The position numbers and the translations under genes were made by a program. Shown here in pieces: positions 8,312 to 17,740 of a stretch of DNA of 64,000 bases (the stretch's first letter is position 1; each line of letters starts with the position of its first letter). The stretch spans positions 1 through 64,000 of the forward strand of contig JAPOPC010000049.1 of assembly GCA_026713105.1 (NCBI GenBank), given 5' to 3'. This DNA comes from Acidimicrobiaceae bacterium. Lineage in GTDB: Bacteria; Actinomycetota; Acidimicrobiia; Acidimicrobiales; Poriferisodalaceae. The notes beneath the pieces were generated by a model. That model was given only the letters and a program-made list of their open reading frames with translations, was not told the DNA's origin and made no database searches.

Positions 8312-8551
8312 TCAGCTCGGTCGGCGGCTGTTGCGGCGGCTCTGGGACACGGCTGCAATTCCTGTGCACACCGGAACGATGAGGATGAATATGCCAATCG
8401 AGAGGATGGCGAGCCAGCCCGCCACTGCCAGCAACGCCGTCGACGCGAACAGTGCCCTTACTCGCGCTCGTGGGAACGCGACAGCCACGGCGAGCGAGCC
8501 CAGTCCCACGATGAGGGACCCGAAGAAGATGATCGACCCGAGCGTTGCCAT
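8312..8551 (-). CDS. Small two-helix membrane protein
   Basis: 79 residues from ATG 8551, chosen because an exact AGGAGG lies five bases upstream. Two hydrophobic segments are visible (IIFFGSLIVGLGSLAVAVAF and ASTALLAVAGWLAILSIGIFILIVPV), with Arg-rich connections and a basic tail. No family recognised. It diverges from the deazaflavin-type nitroreductase gene that begins about 90 bases away on the other strand. Confidence 0.65.
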   Translation of the reverse strand: MATLGSIIFFGSLIVGLGSLAVAVAFPRARVRALFASTALLAVAGWLAILSIGIFILIVPVCTGIAAVSQSRRNSRRPS

Positions 8552-8643
8552 GGGCGCCTCCTGAGGTGCACAGCGCACAGAGGGTCCACGCGCAGCCTAA
8601 GACGCGCACTACCGGTACCTGCACGATCGGCGAGAATGGCGGT

Positions 8644-9105
8644 GTGGCACTGAACGTGTGGTCCGATGTCACCTTCAAATTGGCGAACTGGGCGAACCGC
8701 ACAGCGATCCGCTGGAGCGGCGGGCGGGTCGGCTGGATACACAAGGGCACGCCCATCATTGAGCTGACCATGACCGGCCGGCGCAGCGGTCAACCTCGCA
8801 CGACACTGCTGTCCGCTGTCGCCGAGCGGGACGGCGCCTTCGTCGTCATCGGCTCGCGCGGCGGCGACTCGAAGCACCCTGCATGGTTTCTGAACGTGCG
8901 GCACAACCCCTCGGTCACGGTGCGCAACCGCGACGGCGTCCAGCAGATGACCGCCCGCCTCACTGAAGGCGACGAGCGCGCCGCACTGTGGGAACAGGTG
9001 ACAGCGAAGGGCGATCACTACCTGCGCTTCCAAGAACGAACCGATCGGGTCTTCCCGATTGTGATGCTCGAACCCGTCGACGGCATCTCAGCCGCAGACA
9101 CCTGA
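8644..9105 (+). CDS. Deazaflavin (F420)-dependent nitroreductase family protein (DDN-like)
   Basis: About 153 residues from GTG 8644; the open frame extends further upstream but without protein-like sequence. It carries the DDN/TIGR00026 signature: ELTMTGRRSGQPRTTLLSAV, then VVIGSRGGDSKHPAWFLNVRHNPSVTV, which binds F420 in mycobacterial homologues, and a C-terminal TDRVFPIVMLEPV. Enzymes of this family reduce quinones or nitro-compounds with F420H2. It fits the F420-synthesis genes cofD and cofE at 56462-58176. Confidence 0.85.
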   Translation: MALNVWSDVTFKLANWANRTAIRWSGGRVGWIHKGTPIIELTMTGRRSGQPRTTLLSAVAERDGAFVVIGSRGGDSKHPAWFLNVRHNPSVTVRNRDGVQQMTARLTEGDERAALWEQVTAKGDHYLRFQERTDRVFPIVMLEPVDGISAADT

Positions 9106-9134
9106 GATCGACCGAAGCCGAGGCCAGCAAAGGC

Positions 9135-10460
9135 TCAACCCCTCAATGAGTCGCAGCGCGCTCCACTGGGAACGATGTCGTAGGTCATGTCGATCTTTCG
9201 CCAGTCTGAAAGCGGAGCGGCCACCGATGCGGGAACCGGCACCGGCGGGAATCCGGGACTCGACCGGCGCGGCAGTCCGAGCGACGCGAACATGCCGACG
9301 ACGCCCAGCGCTGCCGACAGCAAGAACACCATCGTGAACGAGCCCGCGGCGTCGGCCACGAAGCCGCCGAGCTGCGGCGAGATCATCTGGGCCATGCCGA
9401 AGCAGAACGTCGTGGCGGCGAACGCCGGTCCGTAGTCGTCGGTGGTGGTGTTCTGGACGACGTAGACAGTCAGCACCGTCGGCATGGCTGAGAACAGCAG
9501 CCCGATCACCACGCACAACAACAGCGTCGGCACGAACCAGCCCGGCAGCACCAGCGTGGTCACGATCGACCAGCCCGCGAATGAGATCACCAGCGTGGCG
9601 CGGGTGCCGATGCGCACGGACAGCGCGATGAACAGCGGCCCGCCGAAGATCATCGCCATGCCGACGAGCGTGAAGGCCAGCGACGCTCGTGAGCTCGTCC
9701 AGCCGCTGTCGTCCTCCAGCCGAGTCGTCAAAAAGGCGATGACCAGCAGATACAGCAGCCCGAACGTCGTGAACGCACCCACCAAGGGCACCCATCCAGG
9801 CAGGCGCCTCAGCGTGGAGAACCCGCCGATGCCAGTCCCCGACGCCAAGCGCTCTTGGCGATGCCCGATGAGCAGCAGGACTGCGGCCGCAATGGCAGCG
9901 CCGATGAGCAGCTGGATCAAGTACACGTTGCGCCAGGCCGCATCGCCCATCGTCGACCGGACGAAGCCCGAGAGCTGGCCGCCGAACACGACGCCGAGCC
10001 CCATGCCGGCGCCGAGCGCAGCCACCGCGAACGCTCGCTTGTCGGGCGCGAGCGCATCAGCCGTCACCACAGGGGCGGGGATCCACGCAAGCGCTCCGCC
10101 CATGCCCATGGTCGCCAGACCGACCCCCAGCACCAGCGGCCCCGGGGCGATAGCGGCCAGCCCCTGACCGACGACCGCGAGCACCACGCCCACTCGCATC
10201 ACCCCAAGCAGCCGGAAACGGCTCGACGCCGCCGCGACAACCAGGCTGCCTGCCAAGTACGCCGCCATGTTCACGGTTGCGAGCGAGCCGGCGACGGTGT
10301 TCGACAAACCGAGGTCGTCCCGGACAGCGGGGAGCAGCACCCCGTAGGTGAACCGGCCGAAAGACTGCGCGACGGCCGCAATGAGCGACATGAGAGCGAC
10401 CGCTGCAACGCCGGTCAGCGTGCGCCGCCGGGTCTTCAGCTCGCTGTCGCCGTCGGTCAC
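9135..10460 (-). CDS. MFS transporter, YbfB-like
   Basis: 441 residues with about 12 membrane segments. The opening AAVAQSFGRFTYGVLLPAVRDDLGLSNTVAGSLATVNMAAYLAGSLV is characteristic of the YbfB/YjiJ-type branch of the major facilitator superfamily. A second member of the same branch is encoded at 25364. The substrate is unknown. GTG start at 10460. The proline-rich C-terminal tail (about 400-441) looks cytoplasmic and non-conserved. Confidence 0.85.
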   Translation of the reverse strand: MTDGDSELKTRRRTLTGVAAVALMSLIAAVAQSFGRFTYGVLLPAVRDDLGLSNTVAGSLATVNMAAYLAGSLVVAAASSRFRLLGVMRVGVVLAVVGQGLAAIAPGPLVLGVGLATMGMGGALAWIPAPVVTADALAPDKRAFAVAALGAGMGLGVVFGGQLSGFVRSTMGDAAWRNVYLIQLLIGAAIAAAVLLLIGHRQERLASGTGIGGFSTLRRLPGWVPLVGAFTTFGLLYLLVIAFLTTRLEDDSGWTSSRASLAFTLVGMAMIFGGPLFIALSVRIGTRATLVISFAGWSIVTTLVLPGWFVPTLLLCVVIGLLFSAMPTVLTVYVVQNTTTDDYGPAFAATTFCFGMAQMISPQLGGFVADAAGSFTMVFLLSAALGVVGMFASLGLPRRSSPGFPPVPVPASVAAPLSDWRKIDMTYDIVPSGARCDSLRG

Positions 10461-10621
10461 AAATGTCTATGCAACATGCATTCACTCCCCGATGCACGTT
10501 CGGGGCGTGGTCTGGGCGCCGGCGTCGGGTGCGAGACTCGAACGATGGCGAGGGCGCACACGGCTGACGGCGGTGCAGCGCGCCAGCCGGCGTCGAGCCG
10601 GAGCCGGCTGCGAGGCCATCG

Positions 10622-11236
10622 ATGACGCAGGATCAATTTGCTGTGCTGGTCGCCGGCGTAGCCACCGCAGTGACGTTTGTGCAGGTGCTGCCCCAGGTGG
10701 TGCGGCTCTTGCGCCTGAAGCGAACCGAAGGCGCCTCGCCCGCTTGGGCGGCGATCGGCATGGTGATCAACATCGGCTGGATCGCGTACGTGATCGCCGA
10801 GGAGTTCTGGGTCACGATCCCCGCAATCCTCGCGGCGATCATCAGCTTCGGAGTGGTGCTGTACCTGCTGTGGCGCAACGGCGCCGATGTGCGTGCTGCG
10901 GTGATCTCCGGCATCGCCGTGGGGGTGGCCTGCGTGGTCTTGCAGCGTGTCGCCGGCTGGAATGACCTGGGCACCGTGCTCGGATTGTCGAACGGTCTCT
11001 ACCTCGGGCCGTCGGTATATGCCGCGTGGCGGATGTATGCGCCGGTCGGCGTGGCCCCGCTGACGTGGGTGCTCACCGCGGGCGAGGGCCTGCTGTGGGG
11101 CTACTACGGGGTGCTCGTGGAGGCGGTCCCGATCATGGTCTACGGCAGCACGGCGTTCCTGCTCGCGGCGCTGATCCTCCTGCGACTGTGGATCACCCGG
11201 CACCGGATTCGGGCTGAGCTCGCGCCACCCGACTGA
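10622..11236 (+). CDS. PQ-loop/SemiSWEET-like membrane protein
   Basis: 204 residues, about seven hydrophobic segments. The N-terminal helix carries a PQ motif (VQVLPQVVRLLRLKRTEGASPAW), typical of PQ-loop proteins and bacterial SemiSWEET transporters. The protein appears to hold two PQ-like halves, the second beginning near LGLSNGLYLGPSVYAAWRMYAP. A transport role is a family-based inference. ATG start at 10622, divergent from the MFS gene with 161 bases between the starts. Confidence 0.75.
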   Translation: MTQDQFAVLVAGVATAVTFVQVLPQVVRLLRLKRTEGASPAWAAIGMVINIGWIAYVIAEEFWVTIPAILAAIISFGVVLYLLWRNGADVRAAVISGIAVGVACVVLQRVAGWNDLGTVLGLSNGLYLGPSVYAAWRMYAPVGVAPLTWVLTAGEGLLWGYYGVLVEAVPIMVYGSTAFLLAALILLRLWITRHRIRAELAPPD

Positions 11237-11273
11237 CCGAGCACTCGACGCTCGATGACGGCGCAGGCCTCGT

Positions 11274-11783
11274 CTACGGCGCGGGGAGGGGGCAGGCGAC
11301 GGCCCGATAGGTACGCAGCCGCTTGCGAAGCGTCCACACGAGGAGCGCAAGGGCGGCCAGCCCCACGACGGGCTGCACCGGCGCCCACCACGACAGCGCC
11401 CCCGAGATGCCCACGAGCGCAACGACTGCTTGGTTGCACACCGGACAGCCCACGGCGAGGAACGACACGAACCCGCCCCAGATGGTGGAGGTGCCCTGGC
11501 GTTCCACCGCCGCTTCGGTCACTGCGTCGTCGCTCGCGGCCGGGCGGATCGCAAAGATCAAGCCAATGAACGCCGACGTGACCACGAGGATCACGTAGTC
11601 GAGCCACCCCGTCTCGACAGGCCTGCCGAAGATCGGCGTGTCGATCACGTCCGACGGGATTCCGATGAGCAGCACAGCAATGGCGCCGAACACCGCGGCT
11701 CTGGGCCACACCGTACGAGGCAGCTCTCGCAGATCCCTCAGCACCAAGGCGACGCTACTCCGCCCCCTGTCCTGCCCGTCCAA
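11274..11783 (-). CDS. Membrane protein with a GCPVCN motif
   Basis: Up to 169 residues with four hydrophobic segments. The third begins with FLAVGCPVCNQAVVALVGISGALSWWAPVQP, a membrane-embedded CxxC that could be redox-active or metal-binding (as in MerT/VKOR-like small membrane proteins), but I do not recognise a defined family. The longest frame starts at a TTG; a GTG about 12 codons further in is a plausible true start. Convergent with the PQ-loop gene. Confidence 0.65.
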   Translation of the reverse strand: MDGQDRGRSSVALVLRDLRELPRTVWPRAAVFGAIAVLLIGIPSDVIDTPIFGRPVETGWLDYVILVVTSAFIGLIFAIRPAASDDAVTEAAVERQGTSTIWGGFVSFLAVGCPVCNQAVVALVGISGALSWWAPVQPVVGLAALALLVWTLRKRLRTYRAVACPLPAP

Positions 11784-11951
11784 ATTGCGTCGCCGACGTG
11801 AGGGCGCTGGTCAGAGCGCCACACCTCCTATGCGACGCTGCCGACCCAGATAATGAGTTCGAGGATTGCGGCGAACGGCACTCCGAACACTGCCGCGTAT
11901 ATGCCGGACCGAATCAACGCAGAATCGAACACAACTTGACACGGAACTAGC

Positions 11952-13145
11952 GTGATCCACATGTCGCCATCGGCACTTCGCGTTCGTGGACGCCGCACCG
12001 CTGCTGCACTCGTATTCTTCGGCCTCTTAGCGGTGACAACGTCGGCAACTCCAGCGTCGGCTCAGTCCGCCCCGGTGACGCCCGCCCCGCGCTGCCACGG
12101 CGAGACCGCCGTCGTGCTCGTGGACGCGTCGAACGAGCCCGATCTGTACGCCGCGTACCTGCTTGCAGGCGTGCTCAGTACGAACTGCATTGTGGACGCA
12201 GGGGACCGCCACGACGAGAAGCTGCCTGCCGCAACGCTTGCGCTGATGGACACGGCGACGCTCACTGAGGGATACGCGATTGGAGGGACGGCAGCAGTGC
12301 CTTCCGGCAAGCTCACGGTGAGACTGGTGTGGCGGCGCGCGGGAGGAGAGGACCGTTGGGCGACGCTGCGCATCGTGGGCGACGCTGCATCGAACCCGGC
12401 GAAACTTCCTAGAGTCGACCCGAAGCTGCTGCCCGAGACTCAGTCGCCGTCACAGTCGGGGGACTCGGCCGCCGACACATTCACTGACGTCTCCGCCGGC
12501 GGCTGGCATTCGTGCGGACTGCGCGTCGATGGGACCATTGAGTGCTGGGGCTATGAGGTCCCGAGGCGGACGGCACCGCCGAGCGGCACGTTCAGCGCAG
12601 TCTCCGCCGGCTCGTTGCATTCGTGTGGGCTGCGTGTTGAGGGCACAATCGACTGCTGGGGCATCAATCATCAAGGGCAGGCGACTCCGCCAGATGGCAC
12701 GTTTACCGCGGTTTCAGCCGGCGGCGGCCACTCGTGCGGGCTGCGCACCACGGGTGTGACGACCTGTTGGGGTAGCGACGACGACGGCGAGGCGACGGCG
12801 CCCGACGGCACGTTCATTGAGGTCTCCGCTGGTGGCTTTCACTCGTGCGGGCTGCGCACGGACGGCACGCTCGAGTGCTGGGGTGCCGACGACCAATTGG
12901 CGAGAACCTCGACAGATGAGATTGTCAGGGTTCGAGACGGACGGTCGTCGCCGCCGGATGGAGAGTTCGTCGCAATCTCGGCCGGCGGCGAGCACTCGTG
13001 TGGGCTGCGCAGAGACGGCACTGTCGCTTGCTGGGGCAACAACGGCTCCGGGCAGGCGACGCCACCAGGCGGCACGTTTACCTCGGCTGACATCGGTGGC
13101 AAGTACTCGTGCGGCGTGCTCCCTAGCGGACGAATCGCCTGCTAG
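11952..13145 (+). CDS. Secreted RCC1-like repeat protein
   Basis: 397 residues. A signal peptide (about 1-38, ending ATPASAQSA) is followed by a region (about 50-145) resembling half a cell-wall-binding unit (ETAVVLVDASNEPDLYAAYLLAGVL, YAIGGTAAVPSGK). After a linker there are six units (starting near 177, 215, 251, 288, 338 and 376) of the form VSAGG.HSCGLR.DGT..CWG, each with two Cys. These are RCC1/BNR-type propeller blades, seven of which normally close a propeller. The sixth unit stops right at its second Cys (SGRIAC), so the C-terminus may be shortened. GTG 11952 or ATG 11961 start. Confidence 0.8.
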   Translation: MIHMSPSALRVRGRRTAAALVFFGLLAVTTSATPASAQSAPVTPAPRCHGETAVVLVDASNEPDLYAAYLLAGVLSTNCIVDAGDRHDEKLPAATLALMDTATLTEGYAIGGTAAVPSGKLTVRLVWRRAGGEDRWATLRIVGDAASNPAKLPRVDPKLLPETQSPSQSGDSAADTFTDVSAGGWHSCGLRVDGTIECWGYEVPRRTAPPSGTFSAVSAGSLHSCGLRVEGTIDCWGINHQGQATPPDGTFTAVSAGGGHSCGLRTTGVTTCWGSDDDGEATAPDGTFIEVSAGGFHSCGLRTDGTLECWGADDQLARTSTDEIVRVRDGRSSPPDGEFVAISAGGEHSCGLRRDGTVACWGNNGSGQATPPGGTFTSADIGGKYSCGVLPSGRIAC

Positions 13146-13238
13146 TCGCATGCGAAGCAACGTTCGATGCGCGCGAGATTGCCGGAAACCTCAGCGAGGA
13201 CAGCCAACTCCGACCCCCGACTGGCATGAAAGCGCCTG

Positions 13239-14354
13239 ATGCGCGGACGCCGCCAGCATTTGACCCGATACGCGACGGCCGCCGCTCTCGTCGGAGCGAT
13301 GGCCTTAGGAGTTGCTGCAACTCCACTGGGAGCGACTGGAGACGCGACAGAGGAACCTCCAGTAGCTGACGTGATGGTCCTTAGGTTCGGCGGCGCCGAC
13401 CGGTTCGAGACTTCGGTGCTGACCACCGAGGCGTTCACCGACTTCAAGGGCGACCACCTCGAGCAGGTGATGATCGTGTCGGGTTACAAGTGGCACGATG
13501 CCGTTATCGCGGCTCCGTTCGACTCACCGGTGCTGCTGACACGACGACACGAAGTGCCTCAGGCGACCATGGACTACCTGAGACGCTTCGACGCCCCATG
13601 GCCCACAATCATCAGCACAAAGGCCATTTCGCCCGCTGTCGACCAACAACTCAAGGACATCGGCCTCGAGGTGATGCGCATCGAGGGGTCCGACCAATTC
13701 CGTACCAGCGTGGCAGTCGCCAATTTCTACGGATTCGTTGGCCAGTACAAGGGCAGGCGGACCGTGATTTTGGCGAGCGGCCAGGTGTTCGCCGATGCAC
13801 TCGTCGCCGGACAGCTCTCCGCTCGCGAGAACTTGCCAATCCTGCTCACCCCTCCGAATTCCTTGCACTCGGCCGTCCGTGAGCACCTGATGTCCTACGA
13901 CGTGCAGCAGGTGATCATCATGGGCGGCACTGCCGCGGTCTCCGAGCGGGTCGAGGAGTCGATCGAGAATATGGGCATCCGAGTGCTGCGATTCGCCGGC
14001 GAGACACGGTTTGAGACCGCAGTCCACACGGCTCGCGTCACGAGACCCCTCCAGTGCTGGCGCGATGGCGAGGGCATTGCGGTTGGTCTCACCCGAGCGT
14101 GGGTGCCGTATGACGCGTTCAGTGCGGCACCGATGCTGGCCCGCTACGGCGCTCCGTTGTTGCTCACGCATCCAGACGAACTACCGCAGGCAACGATGGA
14201 CTATCTCGACGAGCTTCGCATCGCTCAGGCGAAGTGCGACGACGCGCCGGTGAAGCTCATCGTGATCGGAGGAGAAGCTGCGGTGTCCCAGGCCGCCCTC
14301 GACGCCTACCTGCAACGAGACGCAAAGGTCATTTCGGCCGACGAGCAGTCCTGA
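13239..14354 (+). CDS. Secreted protein with three cell-wall-binding repeats
   Basis: 371 residues. Signal peptide about 1-33 (MRGRRQHLTRYATAAALVGAMALGVAATPLG), then three CW_binding_2 units starting near residues 46 (LRFGGADRFETSV), 146 (IEGSDQFRTSVAVA) and 247 (LRFAGETRFETAV), each ending in an I.GG.AAVS-type strand. No catalytic domain follows, so this may be a pure anchoring or adhesion module. It lies 93 bases after the RCC1-like gene on the same strand, so the two may be expressed together as surface proteins. Confidence 0.85.
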   Translation: MRGRRQHLTRYATAAALVGAMALGVAATPLGATGDATEEPPVADVMVLRFGGADRFETSVLTTEAFTDFKGDHLEQVMIVSGYKWHDAVIAAPFDSPVLLTRRHEVPQATMDYLRRFDAPWPTIISTKAISPAVDQQLKDIGLEVMRIEGSDQFRTSVAVANFYGFVGQYKGRRTVILASGQVFADALVAGQLSARENLPILLTPPNSLHSAVREHLMSYDVQQVIIMGGTAAVSERVEESIENMGIRVLRFAGETRFETAVHTARVTRPLQCWRDGEGIAVGLTRAWVPYDAFSAAPMLARYGAPLLLTHPDELPQATMDYLDELRIAQAKCDDAPVKLIVIGGEAAVSQAALDAYLQRDAKVISADEQS

Positions 14355-14566
14355 CCCAGACCAGACTGCCGATCGGCGCGAGTCAACCTCGGGCCAGTCC
14401 TGCCGTACTGCCTCACCAGCGCTGCAGCGGGAGGACAAGCCGAGGGCTGGCGGGAGGCCGTGCTCGGTCCGTTCAACGCACGCGACTGCAACGCCCGCAG
14501 CACTCGATCAAGCTCGGAGGACTCGGTGGAGTACACATCATTGAGCTATTCGGGCCGCGGGTATGT

Positions 14567-14821
14567 TCAGCGTTCGAGTTCGCGGATGGTCTCGAGCAGG
14601 GTTGCGGTGTCGCGCAGCCAGCTCACTACCCGGTCGATGCAGTCTGGGCGGGTCACGTCGAGCAGCACTGTGGCGACTGCGACCGTGTCACCAGATTCAT
14701 CGTCGGCAACCATCGTGGTGGTCGGCCGCAACCGGGCATCAGCCGCCACCAGCACACCGGCCGCACGGAGTTGGCGCCGCTGGATCTCACCGCCGTCGTC
14801 ATTCGTGAGGTCATTGTTCAT
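14567..14821 (-). CDS. Small hypothetical protein
   Basis: 84 residues from ATG 14821: MNNDLTNDDGG start, then a stretch like a sensor or regulatory fold (GVLVAADARLRPTTTMVADDESGDTVAVATVLLDVTRPDCIDRVVSWL) and a charged C-terminal helix. No family recognised and no strong ribosome-binding site (the upstream region is AT-rich). Real coding is supported only by composition, so moderate confidence. Confidence 0.45.
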   Translation of the reverse strand: MNNDLTNDDGGEIQRRQLRAAGVLVAADARLRPTTTMVADDESGDTVAVATVLLDVTRPDCIDRVVSWLRDTATLLETIRELER

Positions 14822-15066
14822 ATTATTTCAATGTATTTCTATGTCTTCCTTGGGACCAATCGATTTCCGCTACCAGCCGCTGGGGCGGAACGGTGCCGGT
14901 GACCGCTCCGACCGGCTCACGACTCGGCAGCGAACCTGACTTGGCGGCTTGCTTGCCCGAGAGCAACACTGACTGCTTGGAACTCTTCGTCTAGCTCTGT
15001 GTGGGACCCGTAGAGTCTCGAACCAACCAAGCCGACGCCATCGACTCGTGGAGGGTTTTCGTTCCT

Positions 15067-15828
15067 ATGGCTGCTGACAATCCGGCTGTCGACGACGCCG
15101 AGAACGGCTCGGTCGTCGCCGGACATCGATTCGCTGACGCGCTACGGGAAGAAGGGCTGTCAGTTATCGCCGAAATCAAGCGGCGGTCGCCTTCGCGGGG
15201 GGCGTTGCGAGCCGATGCTGACGCAGCGGATCTCGCATCGGAGTACAAGTCGGGCGGGGCGGCGTGCCTGTCGGTGCTGACCGAGCGCGAGCGGTTCGGC
15301 GGCTCCCCCGAAGACTTGCAGGCTGCGAAAGCCGTGACCGGTCTGCCGGTGCTTCGCAAGGACTTTCTGCGCACGCTCGACGACGTGCGTGACAGCCACG
15401 AGATGGGTGCCGATGCGATGCTCGTCATCCTGGCCGACATCGAGCCGGCACTGCTGCCGCCGATACAGGAACTGGCGCTGTCACTCGGTGTGGACGTGCT
15501 GACCGAGGTCCGAGACGAGGCTGAGTTCGAAGCGGCCATCGACCTCGGCGCCTACATGATCGCGATCAACCAGCGTGACAACCCCGAGTCGACCAAGTTC
15601 ACCGTGGACTACGACAAGGCGGTGCGGGTCAGCCGCTACTTCGACGGGTTCGCCAGGATCGACCAAGAGATCCTGGTCGTGGCAGCTTCTGGCATCGGCG
15701 TCCAAGGCGGAACACCGATGAGAGCGATTGCACAGGCCGGCTACGACGCCGCCCTAGTCGGGGAAGCACTGGTAGTGGCAGACGACCCCCCGGCGCTGCT
15801 GCGAGGACTGCTCGCCGACGCCGGTTGA
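15067..15828 (+). CDS. TrpC-like indole-3-glycerol-phosphate synthase paralogue
   Basis: 253 residues, a TIM-barrel clearly related to TrpC: AEIKRRSPSRG (E36, K38), VLTERERFGGS, VLRKDF (K98), LTEVRDEAEF (E147), AINQRDN (N168) and ASGIGVQGG (S208). Two changes stand out: the normal ESGI is ASGI (A207 in place of Glu), and INNR is INQR. Apart from the Glu, the catalytic set known from TrpC (two Lys, two Glu, Asn, Ser) is present. There is also an insertion (FDGFARIDQE) before strand 8. No other trp gene is close, so the gene is an orphan and may act on a different substrate. ATG 15067 is preferred over the upstream ATG 15001. Confidence 0.75.
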   Translation: MAADNPAVDDAENGSVVAGHRFADALREEGLSVIAEIKRRSPSRGALRADADAADLASEYKSGGAACLSVLTERERFGGSPEDLQAAKAVTGLPVLRKDFLRTLDDVRDSHEMGADAMLVILADIEPALLPPIQELALSLGVDVLTEVRDEAEFEAAIDLGAYMIAINQRDNPESTKFTVDYDKAVRVSRYFDGFARIDQEILVVAASGIGVQGGTPMRAIAQAGYDAALVGEALVVADDPPALLRGLLADAG

Positions 15829-16058
15829 ACGCTGCCGATACATAGACGAGCGCCCAAAGTGCGACGCCAAACTGCAGCGGCGTCAAGAAGTTGAGTTTCC
15901 GGAACAGGAATGCTCCGTTGACGCCCACCCACGGCGGCAACTGAGCACGCCAGAACGATGCGCCGAAGGTCCGTTGGGCTGTCATCGGCGTCGCATGCGA
16001 TCGGCTGTGCCTGCGGTGGATCGTCATGCGGCTGGTGACGGGCTGCTCGGGGCACACC

Positions 16059-16220
16059 GTCGAGCGCACTAACTCATGACTGTCCAACTGCCGACAGCCG
16101 CGCCACGACACCGACCGCCGAGCCAAGCACCGCCTCGCCCAGCTCGCCCTCGCCGCCGTCGTCGTGCTGATCATCACCGCCAAGCTCATCGACCGCCGCA
16201 ACAGCTGGCAACCACGCTGA
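16059..16220 (+). pseudogene. IS5-family transposase 3' remnant, copy 1
   Basis: 54 codons read VERTNS, then an in-frame TGA where the second copy has Trp, then a decayed stretch and TDRRAKHRLAQLALA...LIDRRNSWQPR before a stop. This is the C-terminal end of an IS5-type DDE transposase (VERTNSW...LRR.TDRR..HRLAQLAL). Only the 3' end remains and it carries a nonsense change. About 1.7 kb downstream a second remnant (17950-18105) has the same orientation. Both are followed by a TATCCGNTANCGCTC motif. Confidence 0.65.
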
Positions 16221-16315
16221 CCGCGTATCCGATAACGCTCTGAACAGAAGCGATGCCCCGCCAGCGGTGCCTGGCCCCCGTTTTGCTGTGACACGCCTCA
16301 CGTACGGTCGTTCCA

Positions 16316-17740
16316 ATGCTGAAAGACGCAGAGAGCGGGGCCAAGCAGACCAGCAGCACCCCGGCCCATGCCAGCCGCGGTGCGTCGTGGGGTGTGCACG
16401 GTCTGCGGCGGTTGGGCGCCGCCGAGCTCGCTGGGCTTTGCCGCGGCGAGCTCGAGTCTGTGCTGGGCGACATCGAGCGGGTCGTGAACCGGCTGGCCGG
16501 CTACCGCGTCGAGGTGCTCGGCGCGCTCGACGCGTTGAACGCCACAGGCGCCGGGCCCGATGGCGGTGTGCACCAGGCGCTGCGCGACGCGGCGGGGGTG
16601 TCACAGCGCGACGCACGCCGCATGGTGCGCATCGCGGCCAAGGCCCGCGAGCACGGCGAGGTGCTGGTGGCGATGTCCGATGGAGACATCACCCCCGATC
16701 AGGCCGAGGCGCTGTGCGACGCCCGCGTCCCCGAGGAGGTACGGGCCGAACTGGTGGGTACCGCGGCGGGCGAGGACACTGACGCGACACGTCGGCGCAT
16801 CCGTCGAGCCGAGGTCGATCACACCGTGGAGACCTCGATGGAGCGTTTCGAGCGGCAGCGCAAGGCCCGCGGGCCGGGCTGGCAGCGAGACTACGAGGGA
16901 ATGCTGCGGCTGTGGGCGAAGTTCGACCCCGCTGCGGGCGCGCAAATCGAGGCCGCGCTCGAGACGCTGCGCCGCGAGTACTGGGCTGATGACAAGCAGC
17001 TCTCCAGCGGGCGGCGCACCCCCGCCCAGCGAGACGCCGACGTACTGGCCTACGCGCTTGGGGGCATCACCGCCACCGACGCGGACGCCGCTGCGGTAGA
17101 CCGGCTGCGCGCCCGCGCCCGCCCAAACAGCCGAGCGCGAGGCGAAGCGGCCGACGGCGAGGGCTCCGACCAGTGGCCCGGCAGCGACGCTTGCTGCCAC
17201 CCAAACCACGGCGATTGCCTCGACGAGTTGACGGACGGCGACGGCCTCGAGCTGCGGCTGCCCCCAGCGCAGCTCAGCGTGCTGATCGGCCTCGACGCCC
17301 TGCGCGGCCGAACCGACGAGGTAGGCCTCACCGACGCCGGCACCGAACTGCCCCCCGAGATCGTGCGCAAGCTGGCATGCGACGCCGAGATCATCCCGGT
17401 AATCCTGGGCGACCCCGGCGGATCAGCCGACGTCGGCCGCGCCCGCCGCACCGTGCCACGACGGCTGCGACGCCTGCTCATCGCACGCGACCGACACTGC
17501 CGCTGGCCCGGATGCCACGCACCCCCGTCACGCTGCGACGCCCACCACATCTGGCACTGGTCCAAAGGCGGCCCCACCAACCTCGACAACCTCGTGCTGC
17601 TGTGCCACACCCACCACCACCACCTCCACGAACACGGCCTCGACATAGTCCCCCAACCCGACGGCACCTGGACCGTCATCCAACAGACTGAGCCAGACCC
17701 AGAGCCCCAACAAACCCCCGCACAAGCCCGAGCCCCCTAG
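16316..17740 (+). CDS. DUF222/HNH endonuclease protein (13E12-repeat type)
   Basis: 474 residues. The N-terminal and central part is the actinobacterial DUF222 (about 45-330: LESVLGDIERVVNRLAGYRVEVLGALD, GVSQRDARRMVRIAAKAREH, MLRLWAKFDPAAGAQIEAAL). The C-terminus is an HNH nuclease domain with zinc-binding Cys: RDRHCRWPGCHAPPSRC, DAHHIWHWSKGGPTNLDNLVLLCHTHHHHLHEHG. Such proteins are numerous in actinobacteria and are often linked to mobile elements. The gene sits between two remnants of the same transposase in direct orientation, so it may have been carried by, or acquired with, an IS-bounded unit. Confidence 0.9.
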   Translation: MLKDAESGAKQTSSTPAHASRGASWGVHGLRRLGAAELAGLCRGELESVLGDIERVVNRLAGYRVEVLGALDALNATGAGPDGGVHQALRDAAGVSQRDARRMVRIAAKAREHGEVLVAMSDGDITPDQAEALCDARVPEEVRAELVGTAAGEDTDATRRRIRRAEVDHTVETSMERFERQRKARGPGWQRDYEGMLRLWAKFDPAAGAQIEAALETLRREYWADDKQLSSGRRTPAQRDADVLAYALGGITATDADAAAVDRLRARARPNSRARGEAADGEGSDQWPGSDACCHPNHGDCLDELTDGDGLELRLPPAQLSVLIGLDALRGRTDEVGLTDAGTELPPEIVRKLACDAEIIPVILGDPGGSADVGRARRTVPRRLRRLLIARDRHCRWPGCHAPPSRCDAHHIWHWSKGGPTNLDNLVLLCHTHHHHLHEHGLDIVPQPDGTWTVIQQTEPDPEPQQTPAQARAP

